Shown: one piece after another, positions 11,370-22,254 of the stretch
Layout: the number at the start of each line of letters is the position of its first letter
Position numbering within the stretch: position 1 is the first letter of the stretch
Origin: Chara braunii
Lineage: Eukaryota; Streptophyta; Charophyceae; Charales; Characeae
Length of the DNA: 54,712 nucleotides
Assembly (NCBI GenBank): GCA_003427395.1
Contig: BFEA01000333.1
Location: 864,148-918,859 of the forward strand
Reading direction: 5' to 3'
Made by a program: the position numbers and the translations under genes
The notes under the pieces: model-generated
Told to the model about the DNA's origin: nothing
Database searches by the model: none
Seen by the model: only the letters and a program-made list of their open reading frames with translations

Positions 11370-12650
11370 AGGGCGTAAAGCTAGACCATCCAAACTTATG
11401 GAAACTTGTCTAGCTCAGACATTGGATATGCACAAATACAGGGCACCACAACGTTTCTCTTCCTTGAGCATGTGACTAGGCTACCCAACCTAGTCGCCCT
11501 GAACTATTTAAAGTATCCAAGTTATATATACCTTTTGCACTTAGTCTTTTAAGGCAGCATATGATTGAACCGTTCAACTTAGAAACAAGGTTTAACCTGC
11601 CGCTTCCTGCCACAAGTTTATTCTTAATTTATGCTCTATTCAATTCATGATAAGTTATAGTCGGATTATCCAAACCTATGAAAACATGTCTGACTAGCCC
11701 GTTCATAAGTAGAATAGTATAAGAATAAAGTCAAAGTTTACCCTTTGTGGTTCTAGCACGTGCGTGGCTCCAGACCAGATGATGCAAACTTATGGAAACC
11801 TGTGCCCGATTTTCCTTCAAAATAAACAAAAAGAGTTACTCATCCAAACGTATGAAACTTGTTCAATTCCTTATGAAAATTAATAAAACGTAAAAAAAAA
11901 CTCAAAAGAAACAAGGCAACCAAATCATTGAAACTTATGGAAGTCTGTTTTGTCCATAAAAAAACAATCACAAATATTCATCGCAAGTCAGAGCAACCAG
12001 ACCATCCAAACTTATGGAAAAATGTTTGGTCCTCCAGGCAATAAAAAAAATAACCATAGCACAAGGTCCTTCAAACTTATAGAGACTTTCTCAGTCTTTG
12101 GTTGACCCAGTCAAACGCATACAAGACCACCTTCCTCTCACCTTTCCCGCAGATGCAAACCCTTTTTACAATCTTCTTTCAGACAACCAACAAAACTGAA
12201 ACTGAGATTGCGCATGTCTTCCTTTACTTAGGTCTGATTTATGTCATGAAAGTCAAACTCAAAGTCAAAATAGGGATGCATCTACCGCACTCAGTCAAAC
12301 TAAAGCGAGAAATACAGTTAGGGGTTATAACTGGGTTTTTAGAAGCGCGATGAAACTTTTTATCTCTAAGTTCCCTGCCTCCAGAACTCCTCATGAGTTC
12401 CGACAGAGCTCCCGCAATCGGTGGGCAGACTCCCCACAAAGTCTTGATGCAGTCCTACGAGTTGCAATCCCTCATGTCACCTTCCTCTTGTAACCACAGA
12501 CTAGACTTAGAGTAAGAAGGGCAGAAGGAGGGGTTTCAAATGCTCGAGATATAGGAGAGGGACAAACTCAACTTTTAGGAGAGAGCCTTGATACCTTATC
12601 GTGCCAAAGGGCCCCACAATGGCAGTCAAAGTACAAAACAACTTGGTCAG
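11370..12650. repeat. Dispersed repeat R, copy 2, with internal short-unit array
   Basis: 11370-12090 carries at least eight degenerate units of the form CCATCCAAACTTATGGAAAC.TGT. These correspond to the CCATTCAACTTAGAAACAATG units of copy 1. From 12090 to 12640 it tracks copy 1 downstream words (GTCAAACGCATACAAGACC, CCTCCAGAACTCC, CCGACAGAGCTCCCGCAATCG). The array is longer here than in copy 1. Same orientation, about 5.5 kb apart. Confidence 0.55.
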
Positions 12651-13848
12651 TTGTAACTAACCCGCCTGTTGTTGACTTCCTAACGACCTTCCAAATCACA
12701 ACAAAACCTCATCACCCAACGAACTCAGACTATGCCGCAACGCTCATGACCCGAAGTGTAAGGCCACGAAGAGGTCCGTTAGCTCGCAACTCTCCCCCAG
12801 CTGCTTCGTACAATAAGACAAACAGCGGGTGCACCCGCCAACAACCTAATTTGCACCACGTAACTAACCTGTAGCAGCCTTGTGCAGCAGCAACCGCGCT
12901 TGCCTGCTCCTCGTTGTTAGACTCCAGGATCATCGTGCTTCGGCGTTCGTGTGCAGGTAAGCCTTGTTGTGTCTCTTTCTCTCTTTGCGTACCGTGCCTC
13001 AAGTACGATCAGATTCATGCAGCGAGGAAGTCAATTCAGACTGCAGCAACCGAGTCTGTGAGCAACATGGCCGCCACCTAAAAGCAGCACACCACCTGCG
13101 AAAAGCTTTATACCCACAGTTGCAACTTGGCCATATAAGCTTTCTCCTTGTCGTTGTTGCTATCACTGTACCCTGATCGCCCCAATAGCAACACTTATTT
13201 TCTTTTTGTTTCCTATCGATGGGAAAGACAGCACTCAGTGGCCACCACAGTCCTTCACACCAACAACATCAATCATACTACTCGTAACATCGGTCCCACG
13301 TGCTGAAACAATAGGCTCGTGAATTGAAATTTGGATTAATCTTTCACCGAGAGAAACGATATTCTGCATGTACCACTCTTTACCTGCCACAACAATCTCG
13401 CACCATTCAAAAAAAAAAAAAAAAAAGGATAAAGGGAGGGAAAAGTAGGTGTCATTATTATTTACCTACCTCTTACTTAGAAACTAGTTCGCAACCACAT
13501 TTGCATCCCATCGACAAATCGCTGCCTGAATCTAGTCGTGGCTAACCATAAAGCAACAAACTAACCTAAATTTGAATAAGTCTGTGGAATACAACCCTTA
13601 ACCATTAAAAAAAAAAAAAAAAAACTCCAAGAGGAAGAACTAAGTAGCTTTAACATTTCTCCTCGCAACCTAATCCGCAAATGTCACTATCTCAATCTCA
13701 TGAATCACTCACAAGCCCAAGGCATTCAGAATGACCCAGCTCAACCATTACTAAATTTGAACCCATGCAGTACGTTCGCAGCAACGCATCTCACAGATGA
13801 ACCTACTGTTAGACCAGTGTATCAAAAAAACAAAACAAAAAAAAAACG
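12651..13848. other. No gene recognised; A-runs
   Basis: Two long A-runs occur near 13410-13426 and 13608-13623. GTGTGCAGGTAAGC near 12951 resembles a splice donor, but neither flank has a supported coding frame. The 90-codon minus-strand ORF at 12730-13002 has no recognisable domain. Confidence 0.35.
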
Positions 13849-13930
13849 ACAACAAAAGAGTAAACCATCTGAGATAGCAATCTCGAGACTGATATATGAG
13901 CATTGTTGTTCTGTAGGTCCTAGTACTCGC
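13849..13930 (+). repeat. 82-bp direct repeat, left copy, flush with 5' LTR
   Basis: Begins ACAACAAAAGAGTAAACC and ends CCTAGTACTCGC directly before the LTR starts at 13931. The same 82 bp, with about four substitutions, sits immediately after the 3' LTR at 21935-22016. The repeat belongs to neither LTR: it precedes one and follows the other. It therefore behaves like an exceptionally long target-site duplication or a duplicated target. Confidence 0.85.
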
Positions 13931-14721
13931 TTTCGGCCCAAATACTCTTACAAGGGTATCCACCCTGTTTTTTTGCAGGTAGCAGAAAATAGCTTTGGTT
14001 TAAAAATTAAATATACCGCGCGAGTCGCCGCAGGGTTCATTGTCCATGCGGCTGATGGTTGACTATAATAAAGAGTGTGCGGGCGCACAGACTTGAGGCG
14101 CGCGTGATCTTCTTAATTGTTGATGACTGAAGAGTCGGCGTGATCCCTGACCGGAATTCTTTGTTCTGATTAAATAGGGATTAAAGAGATTATGTCTCGT
14201 TGATTGGGGTGTTTGCCTGTGACCTGTGCGCACGTGCGGAGGACGGCATCGGTAGCAAGGTAGGATTTGAAATGTTTTCGGTAGGCCCGTGCGTCTAGGC
14301 ATCCGTCAGAGCTAAGCCCAGCTTTGGGCCTAGCGCTATTAGTTACCGTATCAGACTTTCGTCAAGGAGATTTAGGGATCGAGGTCGAGTGGCGACGACG
14401 CGGGGACATCAGAGTGGCGCGAAGGGTTCGGCGGGGCCATCCCCCTTGGTTTTGCCATCAGCGGCGTCCGATCGGTGGTGACATTTTCCCTAAGTAAATT
14501 ATTGTTACGTCGTATTATTAATATGTATATATTAATATCCTGTTTGTGTGCCCCGACGCCTATTTCGTTTGGACGTGGTACCGGATTGAGTGGCTGGTAC
14601 GACAGTCGGGGACCTTGAGTATGCGCCTCTCTAGATGGGCCCGTTCGGGCTCCGCGTGTTCGAAGCGCCGACGAAATTCCTCGGCCTCGCCAGGTGGAAA
14701 TACGGACCGATGCGCTCGACA
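13931..14721 (+). repeat. 5' LTR
   Basis: Aligns with 21125-21934 over its whole length. It starts TTTCGGCCCAAATACTC, where the other copy has TGTCGGCGCGAATACCC, so its terminal TG has mutated. It ends GCGCTCGACA. It contains a TATTAATATGTATATATTAA box-like region near 14516-14540. It lacks an 18-bp-class segment present in the 3' LTR near 21488-21505. Confidence 0.88.
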
Positions 14722-14723
14722 GG

Positions 14724-14742
14724 TGGCGCCGTTGCCGAGGAT
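14724..14742 (+). other. Primer-binding site, tRNA-Asp type
   Basis: TGGCGCCGTTGCCGAGGAT lies 2 bp after the 5' LTR. It is complementary to the 3' end of plant tRNA-Asp, with one mismatch in this stretch. The same primer class is used by Athila-type plant Ty3/gypsy elements (established knowledge). It fixes element orientation as plus. Confidence 0.85.
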
Positions 14743-16037
14743 AACGGTTGCCTGCCGTTGTCCCCGGTGGAACGACATCTGGGTATAGGAATGTGAGAAT
14801 TAGGCAAAGTGGGAAGGTTTTGGCCTTTATGGTTAATTGATTGAAGGTATTGGATAGAAAGCGAGTGAGGGTGATTGTGTGAATGGGTTCTGGTTGGTGC
14901 GGTGAGGATGGCGCGAAAGGGATATGTTTTAACTATGCACTTACGTACCCTGACTAGCATGATGGCAGTTGGAGTTGAGTACCGTTTTGACCCTGATAGT
15001 TGACTGGCTCGGACGATGCTTCGCATAATTGATATGGTTGAGGTGGAGTGAGATGATGCCAATGTGGCTGGGCATGTTGGTTGAGGGAGTTGGCCTCATA
15101 AGGTACCCATTATGGCTAAGGGAAGTTACCCGAGTGGTCAAGAGTGCAATAGGGTACTTTGGCTTTATGGTGAGGCATAGGGTGAGTAAAGGAAGCCTAT
15201 TATGTTAGAAGTCATCAAGAGACTTCGAGGAGAGTTACGCTAAGGATGTTGAAAGCCTGTATGGGTATGGATTGGGATCCTTGAGTCTGGGTTCTAAGTG
15301 GTTGCTTGGGTTGTATAGTCATGGAAGTCTGAGGTCTGTCTCGCGTGCTATGTTTGAAATTAGGTGTATAAGGTAGTAAAGAGATGCAGTAAGCATTGCG
15401 CTAAGGCCTCGATAGAAAGGACTACGGGGAGTAGCGAATTTGCATGACATCTGTCCCTATAAAGGAGGGTATCTGATCCTAGAGGCCGACGGAGTAGCAG
15501 CGAAGAAGCTAACACCTAGAATATTTTTGCTTACTTTTGATGGGGCAATAAATTACAATTGATGCTCAGACCCTTGCTTGAACCTTTCCAGGTTTGAACC
15601 ATCCACTTGAATCTATGGGTTGGAACTAAGGACTTGAGACTACTTGTTTGAGGGCATTGCTATTTGAGTTATATGTTGAACTCATCCATATATGTCAGAT
15701 TTTATCTGAGTATACTTGCCTAATGTCTAATTATGTGAGGCTATGTGCATGATGATTATATTTCTCTTGATAATTATCCCTGTTAGGAATATTTGCATGG
15801 GTCATGAATCTGAAGTATGTTTTTGAACCATTTAGTCTGCAAGGGTTTATATGAGCGTCTCAAGACCCAATTATTGACGTACGACTGTCTATTAAGTCTA
15901 TGTGTTTGGATTGCTCCTTAGAAAGGGGTAGAGACCGTAGAGACGTTGGGACGCGATTGTCAATATGATAACAAAAGGAGTATGCTGGGCGTTTTCTGTG
16001 ATGGGTAGAACCCAGACCAGAGCGAAGGCAGCTCAGG
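14743..16037. other. Retrotransposon leader, noncoding
   Basis: About 1.3 kb between the primer site and the first plausible ORF. G/T-rich on the plus strand, with no convincing ORF in the element's orientation. A long untranslated leader is common in large plant LTR elements; packaging signals cannot be seen by eye. Confidence 0.5.
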
Positions 16038-17081
16038 ATGCCTTATGCAAGGGAAGATCCTAATATGACCTTGCCCGTCAAAAGAGAAGATGAACTCGAG
16101 GTATCCTTGCCAAGGAGAGTCAAGGAAGGAGAGTATATCTCTTCTTGGTGGGGCACGTTGATGGGCGCGGGTATGTTCACTTGGATCGAGTCCGGCTTTA
16201 ATAATGATGCACATTGTGCGATTGTGAGGGTGATGTTGTACGCCTTGCCATCATTCTGGGTCTTGCATGGGATAGAGTTGGCACTTGGGCATGAAAGCCT
16301 ACTTGCGAAACCTTTGAGAGTAGCTGAGGCAGCCGCCGCAAAATGGGCAAGAGGCAAGGTCCAGGAAAGGGAAGAGCAAGTGGTGACCCAGGTAGAGGTC
16401 AAACACGCGAAGAGTTTGCACTTCCCTCAGCCCCATTACGAGTTACCCTGCCAGAGGTCTTAATAGAAGAAAGTTTTGGGGGACAAACAAGAGTGGAAGC
16501 CGCTGCAGAGGCCGCTGTGAAAGCACGCGAATGGGGGTTTATACAATACACGTGCGAATTGATGTATGACCTGTATCTGGATCAGAGGTTTTTGCCGGGT
16601 AGCCAAGGACTCAGGGGCGTGGCCAAGGTGGTTGATGTGTATGCAAGCTCCCATGGTCCCGATGGGGAGGCTGTAGACTGGGATGAGGTTCGTGCAACAG
16701 CTGGCCGGTAGGGAGCGCCCTTGTATCCTGCTGGAGTATGATACGAGTACGGGGGTCAGTAACATGGTAGCCTCGTTTACTGTATGCCTAAGATTGGCTT
16801 CGAGGGCTCTGCCTATGTGGGATTTATATTGTCTATGGAACCCTCTAACTAAAGTTAGGGCCGTATTGTATAAATGGGAAGGGGGTTGGGGTGAGACGGG
16901 CAGTAATCAATTTTTACTAGCCCTGTTTGTCTTAAGCTGTTTTGCGCCCCAACCTGATGGTCGACTGCTTGTCATGCGTGTCAGGCCGGTACCAGCAGCA
17001 TGGCTGAAGAGAGCGGTTTCGCCAAAATCCTACTCTGGAGGAGCACGTGCCTCAGTAAAGTGTTGTTGTGCGAATCAGTGA
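16038..17081 (+). pseudogene. Extra retrotransposon ORF upstream of gag, frameshifted
   Basis: Three overlapping open stretches occur: 16038-16463, 16343-16711 and 16683-17081. The second starts MGKRQGPGKGRASG and ends in a stop right after WDEVRATAGR. The third frame continues LAGRERPCILLEYD across the same DNA, so one indel near 16690-16711 has probably split a protein of about 245 residues. The 16038 ORF (141 codons, with a W-rich middle) may be a separate small ORF or an upstream part. No family was recognised. Ogre elements also carry an unknown ORF before gag; whether this one is related is unknown. The end overlaps the gag start by about 80 bp in another frame. Confidence 0.5.
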
Positions 17082-18343
17082 GCGACTCGATACCCCCAGA
17101 ACTTCGCGCCCTGCTGTTTCAGGGGAGAAATTTGTCTGCCTTCCTACGCAGCTATCATGACTTCAGTCTCATGAAGGGGTGGGACGAGAAGGTGATATGG
17201 AGTATGTTGTCACTGTTTGTCTGCGAAGGCTTGAGTGAGGAAGTGTATACCCTTATGATAAAGTCGCAGACGTGGGGTGAGCTGGAAAGTTGTCTGAAGT
17301 TGAGATTTCCAGAGGATGGAGCGGAAGGCCGGCTTGGTGAAGGCCCTGAGCAACCAGTTGGGGTTACCTCAACACAAGAAGAGTTGAGCGGTATACAGAG
17401 GCAAGTTCGGATGTTAGAAGAAAGGTTAACGGGATTGGAAGAAGCCAGGCGTGGCAAGAGGAAGGCCTCTGAAGGAGCATCGAGTGGGCCGGCTGGGCAG
17501 GGTGAGGCAGAGGCAAGGGGAGTTCATCAAAAGTTACTCCTCCATAAGGGAACCTCGAAGGGGCGAGCCTGCGCCCCGGAGAGAGGCGAAGGCGAGGGGT
17601 TTATTGAGGTAAAAGAGGAGCGGGGATCTAGCATGGCCTTGCCTGTCATTGCGTCTGATCCGAAGAGAGGGCTCATTAACGTGGCAGCATCCTCAGCTGG
17701 GAGTCGGAAGGGGAAAATAAGTGAGTGGTGGCCGGAGCACTGGGCAAGGGCGGTATGTGATCGTTGGGGAAAGATTGGCCGTACCCCTCAAGGAAGTAAA
17801 GAGAAGGGGGTGACGGGAGGAAAAGGGAAGCCTGAACCTCCCAAGTTGACGAAGGCTCAGCGGAAGGCGAGGAATCGGGCCCAGGGAGGCCAAGGTACCG
17901 GAAAGGGGCAGGGCCCGCGACAGGAAGGGGCCACCCCGCAAGAATTGCGAGGCCAGCCAGCACAGGCGGGGCCTCAGGCGATTGAGCAGGCATTATACGG
18001 CCCGTGGACACCATACGGCCAAGTGGGACCAAGACCTATATATAATCCATATTTGCCCTGGATGCAAGACACTTGTTTGGGCCCACAAATAAGTATGATG
18101 CCGCCTAGGCCTCCCGCAGTCCAGATCGGGCCGACTCTGCCTATGGGACTGTTGCAGCCGCCGACACAACGGGTGCCACAAGGCGACATGGCCGGTGCAG
18201 AAAGCCAGAGGCAGGAAGCTGTAAGAGGCTGCGGGGATGGAGGGCGCAACAATAGAGGGCAAGGTAGGGGCAGAGGAGGCATTAAAGGGCACGATGAACG
18301 CCAGCGGAACCACAAGGGGGATGTGGGGGAGAAAAAGGCATGA
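17000..18343 (+). CDS. Retrotransposon Gag-like protein
   Basis: 447 codons from an ATG (MAEESGFAKILLW). Residues about 50-110 (FLRSYHDFSLMKGWDEKVIW, then a helix-rich stretch with a conserved-looking W and ELESCLKLRFPEDG) resemble the helical Retrotrans_gag fold of plant Ty3-type elements. Residues about 130-150 form a short heptad-rich segment (IQRQVRMLEERLTGLEE), probably a coiled coil. The C-terminal half is basic and Gly/Pro/Gln-rich, ending in RG-rich sequence (GRGRGG) likely to bind RNA. No CCHC zinc knuckle is visible, so nucleocapsid function may rest on the RG-rich tail. The intact frame inside a pol-less element suggests retained Gag function until fairly recently. Confidence 0.7.
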   Translation: MAEESGFAKILLWRSTCLSKVLLCESVSDSIPPELRALLFQGRNLSAFLRSYHDFSLMKGWDEKVIWSMLSLFVCEGLSEEVYTLMIKSQTWGELESCLKLRFPEDGAEGRLGEGPEQPVGVTSTQEELSGIQRQVRMLEERLTGLEEARRGKRKASEGASSGPAGQGEAEARGVHQKLLLHKGTSKGRACAPERGEGEGFIEVKEERGSSMALPVIASDPKRGLINVAASSAGSRKGKISEWWPEHWARAVCDRWGKIGRTPQGSKEKGVTGGKGKPEPPKLTKAQRKARNRAQGGQGTGKGQGPRQEGATPQELRGQPAQAGPQAIEQALYGPWTPYGQVGPRPIYNPYLPWMQDTCLGPQISMMPPRPPAVQIGPTLPMGLLQPPTQRVPQGDMAGAESQRQEAVRGCGDGGRNNRGQGRGRGGIKGHDERQRNHKGDVGEKKA

Positions 18344-21124
18344 CAAGCAGCAATTGAACGAAAGTCGGGTAGGAAAGGCAGCCAAGGGAATGCCAAGGGG
18401 AAGAAATAGGGTGACTGGAAGATGTAAAGAGATGATAGAGGAGGTGGGGTTAAAGATAATATAGTAGTGTGAGGGAAGGGAAGACTCTAACCCGTGGGCC
18501 GATGAGCAGTCAGTCAAGGAATAGTCCTGGACCGCTTTGGGCTGGCTTACTATAATAAATTCAATCTTGTATATATGAACGTAGAAGTAGGCTAGCACGA
18601 TTGTGGATTATGTGGTCCCATGCCTCGTATTTTAGCCAACAAGGATTTGACTGTATACTAAATGAGTTGGGAATGGTGTATACACTAAGGTGTTGCGCGT
18701 GAATATGAGACCCTAAAGAGACCGTAAGGTAGATGAGGTAAGTGGCTCCCAGGTTCTTATGACTGCGTAGGGGTAGAATGGCTATAGCGCGATCAAACTA
18801 CGAGAGTGGGTTATGAGTGTAGGTAGTATGTTGGGCTAAATGACCGTGTGAGGATGCGATCTGGGTTAAGGAGTACTGATTTAGCTTGATCATGATCGTT
18901 GGCTCCCTTAGGCATGTACTTTAAGGGTATCACCCAAAGGCTCGAAATAAAATGGTTGTGCTTGGGGGTTGAGTTCGCTCATGGCCACACGGCCCTGAAT
19001 TATAAAGGTATACGTACCCATGCGCTTGTGAATAGGGTATGCATGAAGGTTTGGTAGGATTTGAGTTTGGAGTCTCGTGGCTTTAAGGCCTCGAGGGGGC
19101 TGCGACGAGATATGAGGGAAGAGTATGAGCAGCGCATTGACTCGAGGTTGTTGTGAACTGGCGAACTATTGAGACATGATAGGCCTTGGGTCATTTAGAT
19201 TTTAAGAGTGTTTTGAGCTATGCAGACTTTTTGGCAAGGTAAGGGGTACGATTACGCCCTGTGTGGGCCTGCCCTGGTTAAAGGCCCTGACCAGGAAGGG
19301 AGAGCATCCTTTGTGTGATATTGGTGTCGATTTGAGTCGAGAGTATTCGACTTTAAGTGTATGCAAGTAGTTCGAGACTATATTTGTTCGCCTGAGTTGG
19401 GAGGTTATACCCCTGAGGGTGTCTGAGTTGGAACGTTGTCTGGGACTACTTCTTTGTATGTGACGATCACAATCACTCTCACATGTGTGGGTTTTATCCT
19501 GATGAATAGTGATCTCGTATGGATTTTGTGAGAATGAATGGATGTAAACTGTCTATTCTCCGGTATACTCGTGCGATCTGCCCACGGGCGGGTTATAGGG
19601 CCGAGTATAAGGAGCGGCAGTGCAGTCTGTTGTGTGACAAAAGTGTGAGAATCCTAAGGGATTTTGCGAGTCTCTGAGACTCGAATACTTACCATGCCGG
19701 ATGTTTTACGATTGAGTTGCGAAAATGGCCCATAAGCAGGTCCCTCGGTTGAGTTGTTTCGTGGTTGAGTTGTGGAGAGGACCCAAAAGTAGGCCTCTCA
19801 GTTTGAGTTGTTGGGACCACTTCAGATTAAGGAAGGTGATAATGTGCTTATCGGAAGACTCATCTCCGAAAAGGAAGGTGTTTTAAAAAGGGTCGTGTGA
19901 TAGCTCATCCTAGAAAGAGAGAGATGGCTGGGAGACTCATTGAGAGAGACCTCCTTTGTGTGAAAGGTGGTTAATGAATTTAAGGGCATGGTAAGCAAAA
20001 TTTGAGCTGATAAAGTCTAACGAGAGGAACCAGAATTACGGATTGGATCATTGGTGGAACTGAGAAGGTCGCAAGTCAGTGCATTAAGATGTCGTGGGAT
20101 GTGTGGTCTGCTGTCTCTGATCAAGTTAGTAGGTCACGGCCTCATGTGAGCCTAGCGGTGAATTTGGTTGTAATCGTGAGAAGGGGCCGTGCTTTCTATG
20201 TTGTCCCTTAGGGAGATGGTAAACACCTTTAAAAGTGAGACAGACCCCTGCGTAGTCCCGCAGCGGGTCTGTGGTCTGTTTTGCGACGCACCGTCTAGAC
20301 ACTTCTGCTAATACTAAGGCATATTGAGGAATACCAAGCTAAACGGTAAAGGTTAGCACCTCTAGGGCGCAACCCCTATTGGATGGTTGCAAGCCGGCAC
20401 AACCTGGCTGCGAAACCACGTCTACCAACGGGGTAAGAGTTTAAGGGGTTATGCACGCCCCAGGGAATTACTCTGGTGGGATGGCGGGGAATATGAGTCG
20501 AAACTTTGGGTAGTCCTGATTGAATGCTTGTCAGGAGAAAACCTATCGTTGCATAACCAACGAAGGAACTGTCGTTAAGATAACAATGCGGTGGGCCGTA
20601 GATCTGACTCGATCAACCAGGCTATGGTGGGTCAGGATGAGGACCTAGCATTTCTGTACTAGACTGCAGAAAGAGCTGAAATGAGATTTAAGTGTATATA
20701 CATATATATCTTGGATTGTGATAATTTTCGGGAGGAAGGCGAGAGTGTCTTCTAAGGTCTCATTTAAGGCCCGCGTCCGTGGGTATGACTCTGCTTACGA
20801 GAAAGAGTATAGTTAAGACACTCAACGAGAAGCCGGCGTTTGTCTAGGACAAAGGGGAGAGGGCGGTTTGAGGTGGCCTTTGGAACTTATGTTGTAGTAT
20901 TGATGCATAATACACCGGCGTCCTTGTGTTAGGACAATGGAGACCCAGGTTAAAACCCTGGCAGCATACAGTTTTGTGGGCACGGATTGTTGGAGGCCTC
21001 GAACCTGAGTCTGTCGGCTAATCGGATTGATTCCTTTCTCGTCAGCATTTGAAGTTTTGGATGGATCTATAGCTTTCTGATTTGGCGAAGCGACAGGGAC
21101 GTCGCTTAATATGGTCCGGTAAGC
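18344..21124 (+). other. Retrotransposon 3' interior without pol
   Basis: 2.8 kb of G/T-rich sequence with only short ORFs in all frames. I looked for RT YxDD, integrase HHCC or DDE and protease DTG/DSG contexts and found none. It may be replaced or scrambled pol sequence. The segment just before the 3' LTR (21100-21124) is not a clear polypurine tract. Confidence 0.6.
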
Positions 21125-21934
21125 TGTCGGCGCGAATACCCTTACAAGGGTATTCGCCCTGTTTTTTTGCAGGTGGCAGAAAATAACTTTGGTTTAAAAA
21201 TCAAATATATCGCGCGAGTCGTGGCAGGGTTCGTTGTCCATGCGGCTGATGGTTGACTAGAATAAAGAGTGTGTGAGCGTGCAGACTTGAGGCGCGTGTG
21301 ATCTTCTTAATTGTTGATGACTGAAGAGTTGGCGTGATCGCCGACCGAAATTCTTTGTTCTGATTAAATAGGGATTAAAGAGATTATGTCTTGTTGATTG
21401 GGGTGCTTGCCTGTGACCTGTGCGCACGTGCGGAGGACGGCATCGGTAGCAAGGTAGGATTTGAAATGTTTTCGGTAGGCCTGCGCGTCGCGCGGTGTCC
21501 GTATATCTAGGCATCCGTCAGAGTTAAACCCAACTTTGGGCCTAGCGCTATTGGTTACCGTATCAGACTTTCGTCAAGGAGATTTCGGGATCGAGGTCGA
21601 GTGGCGACGACGTGGGGACATCAGAGTGGCGCGAAGGGTTCGGCGGGGCCATCCCCCTTGGTTTTGCCATCAGCGGCGTCCGATCGGTGGTGGCATTTTC
21701 TCTAAGTAAATTATTGTTACGTCGTATTATTAATATGTATATATTAATATCCTTTTTGTGTGCCTCGACGCCCATTTGGTTTGGACGTGGTGCCGGATTG
21801 AGTGGCCAGTACGACAGTCGAGGACCTTGAGTATGCGCCTCTCTAAATGGGCCCGTTCGGGCTCCGCGTGTTCGAAACGCCGACGAAATTCCTCGGCCTC
21901 GCCAGGTGGAAATACGGACCGATGCGCTCGACCA
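21125..21934 (+). repeat. 3' LTR
   Basis: Starts TGTCGGCGCGAATACCC and ends GCGCTCGACCA, where the other LTR has GCGCTCGACA. It is directly followed by the 82-bp repeat. Compared with the 5' LTR it shows scattered substitutions of several percent by eye and one extra segment (CGCGCGGTGTCCGTATAT region). Confidence 0.88.
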
Positions 21935-22016
21935 ACAACAAAAGAGTAAACAATCTGAGATAGCAATCTCGAGTCTGATATATGAGCATTGTTGTTCTGC
22001 AGGTCCTACTACTCGC
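21935..22016 (+). repeat. 82-bp direct repeat, right copy, flush with 3' LTR
   Basis: Begins ACAACAAAAGAGTAAACA and ends CCTACTACTCGC, then unique flank AACCTTGG. It matches 13849-13930 at all but about four positions. One difference changes CTGTAG on the left to CTGCAG on the right. Its divergence is of the same order as that between the LTRs, so the duplication may date to the insertion. Confidence 0.85.
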
Positions 22017-22254
22017 AACCTTGGTTGAACGAGTGTTCTCCTTTTACAAACTCCTTCTCTTTCTTCCATTCAGACTCGCCTTCAAGGTTGTCACCCACCT
22101 TTCTATTAATCCCCTCCTTAAGCTCTCATTTCCTATAACAACTCTCTTTGTTGTCCTTGGCATTTTCCTACTATTTTCCTTTGGAATTCCTCTCCTAATA
22201 ATTTTCTCAATCTTCGATCTTCTTCTGGGTCATTCTGACTTCTCTTCATTATGA
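21982..22254 (+). CDS. Possible small hydrophobic protein (doubtful)
   Basis: A 90-codon ATG ORF starts inside the 82-bp repeat and runs into flanking host DNA. It encodes long Leu/Phe/Ile-rich stretches (about residues 18-32 and 48-80) that could be two membrane segments. The ATG is also present in the left copy of the repeat, but TAG follows six codons later. I recognise no family, and T-rich DNA often yields such ORFs by chance. Confidence 0.15.
   Translation: MSIVVLQVLLLATLVERVFSFYKLLLFLPFRLAFKVVTHLSINPLLKLSFPITTLFVVLGIFLLFSFGIPLLIIFSIFDLLLGHSDFSSL

Larger units (their letters stand above)
13931..21934 (+). mobile_element. Non-autonomous LTR retrotransposon (gag, no pol)
   Basis: Two direct LTRs of about 0.8 kb (13931-14721 and 21125-21934) bound the element. 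The best-preserved ends are TGTCG (3' LTR start) and CGACA (5' LTR end), the expected TG...CA inverted ends. A tRNA-Asp-type primer-binding site follows the 5' LTR by 2 bp. The 6.4-kb interior holds an upstream ORF (about 16343-17081, frameshifted) and a gag ORF (17000-18343). No protease, reverse transcriptase, RNase H or integrase was recognised in the remaining 2.8 kb. A polypurine tract before 21125 is not obvious. This is the layout of a gag-only (TR-GAG-like) element that would need pol in trans. Visible LTR divergence of several percent means it is not recent. Confidence 0.88.

Noticed and set aside
17676-18598. Minus-strand ORFs opposite gag (118-201 codons)
   Set aside because: Pro/Leu/Ser-rich shadows of the G-rich gag 3' half; no domain, and opposite to the orientation fixed by the primer-binding site.
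18344-21124. Hidden pol gene in the LTR element
   Set aside because: No YxDD, integrase or protease context in three forward frames by eye. A profile search could overturn this.
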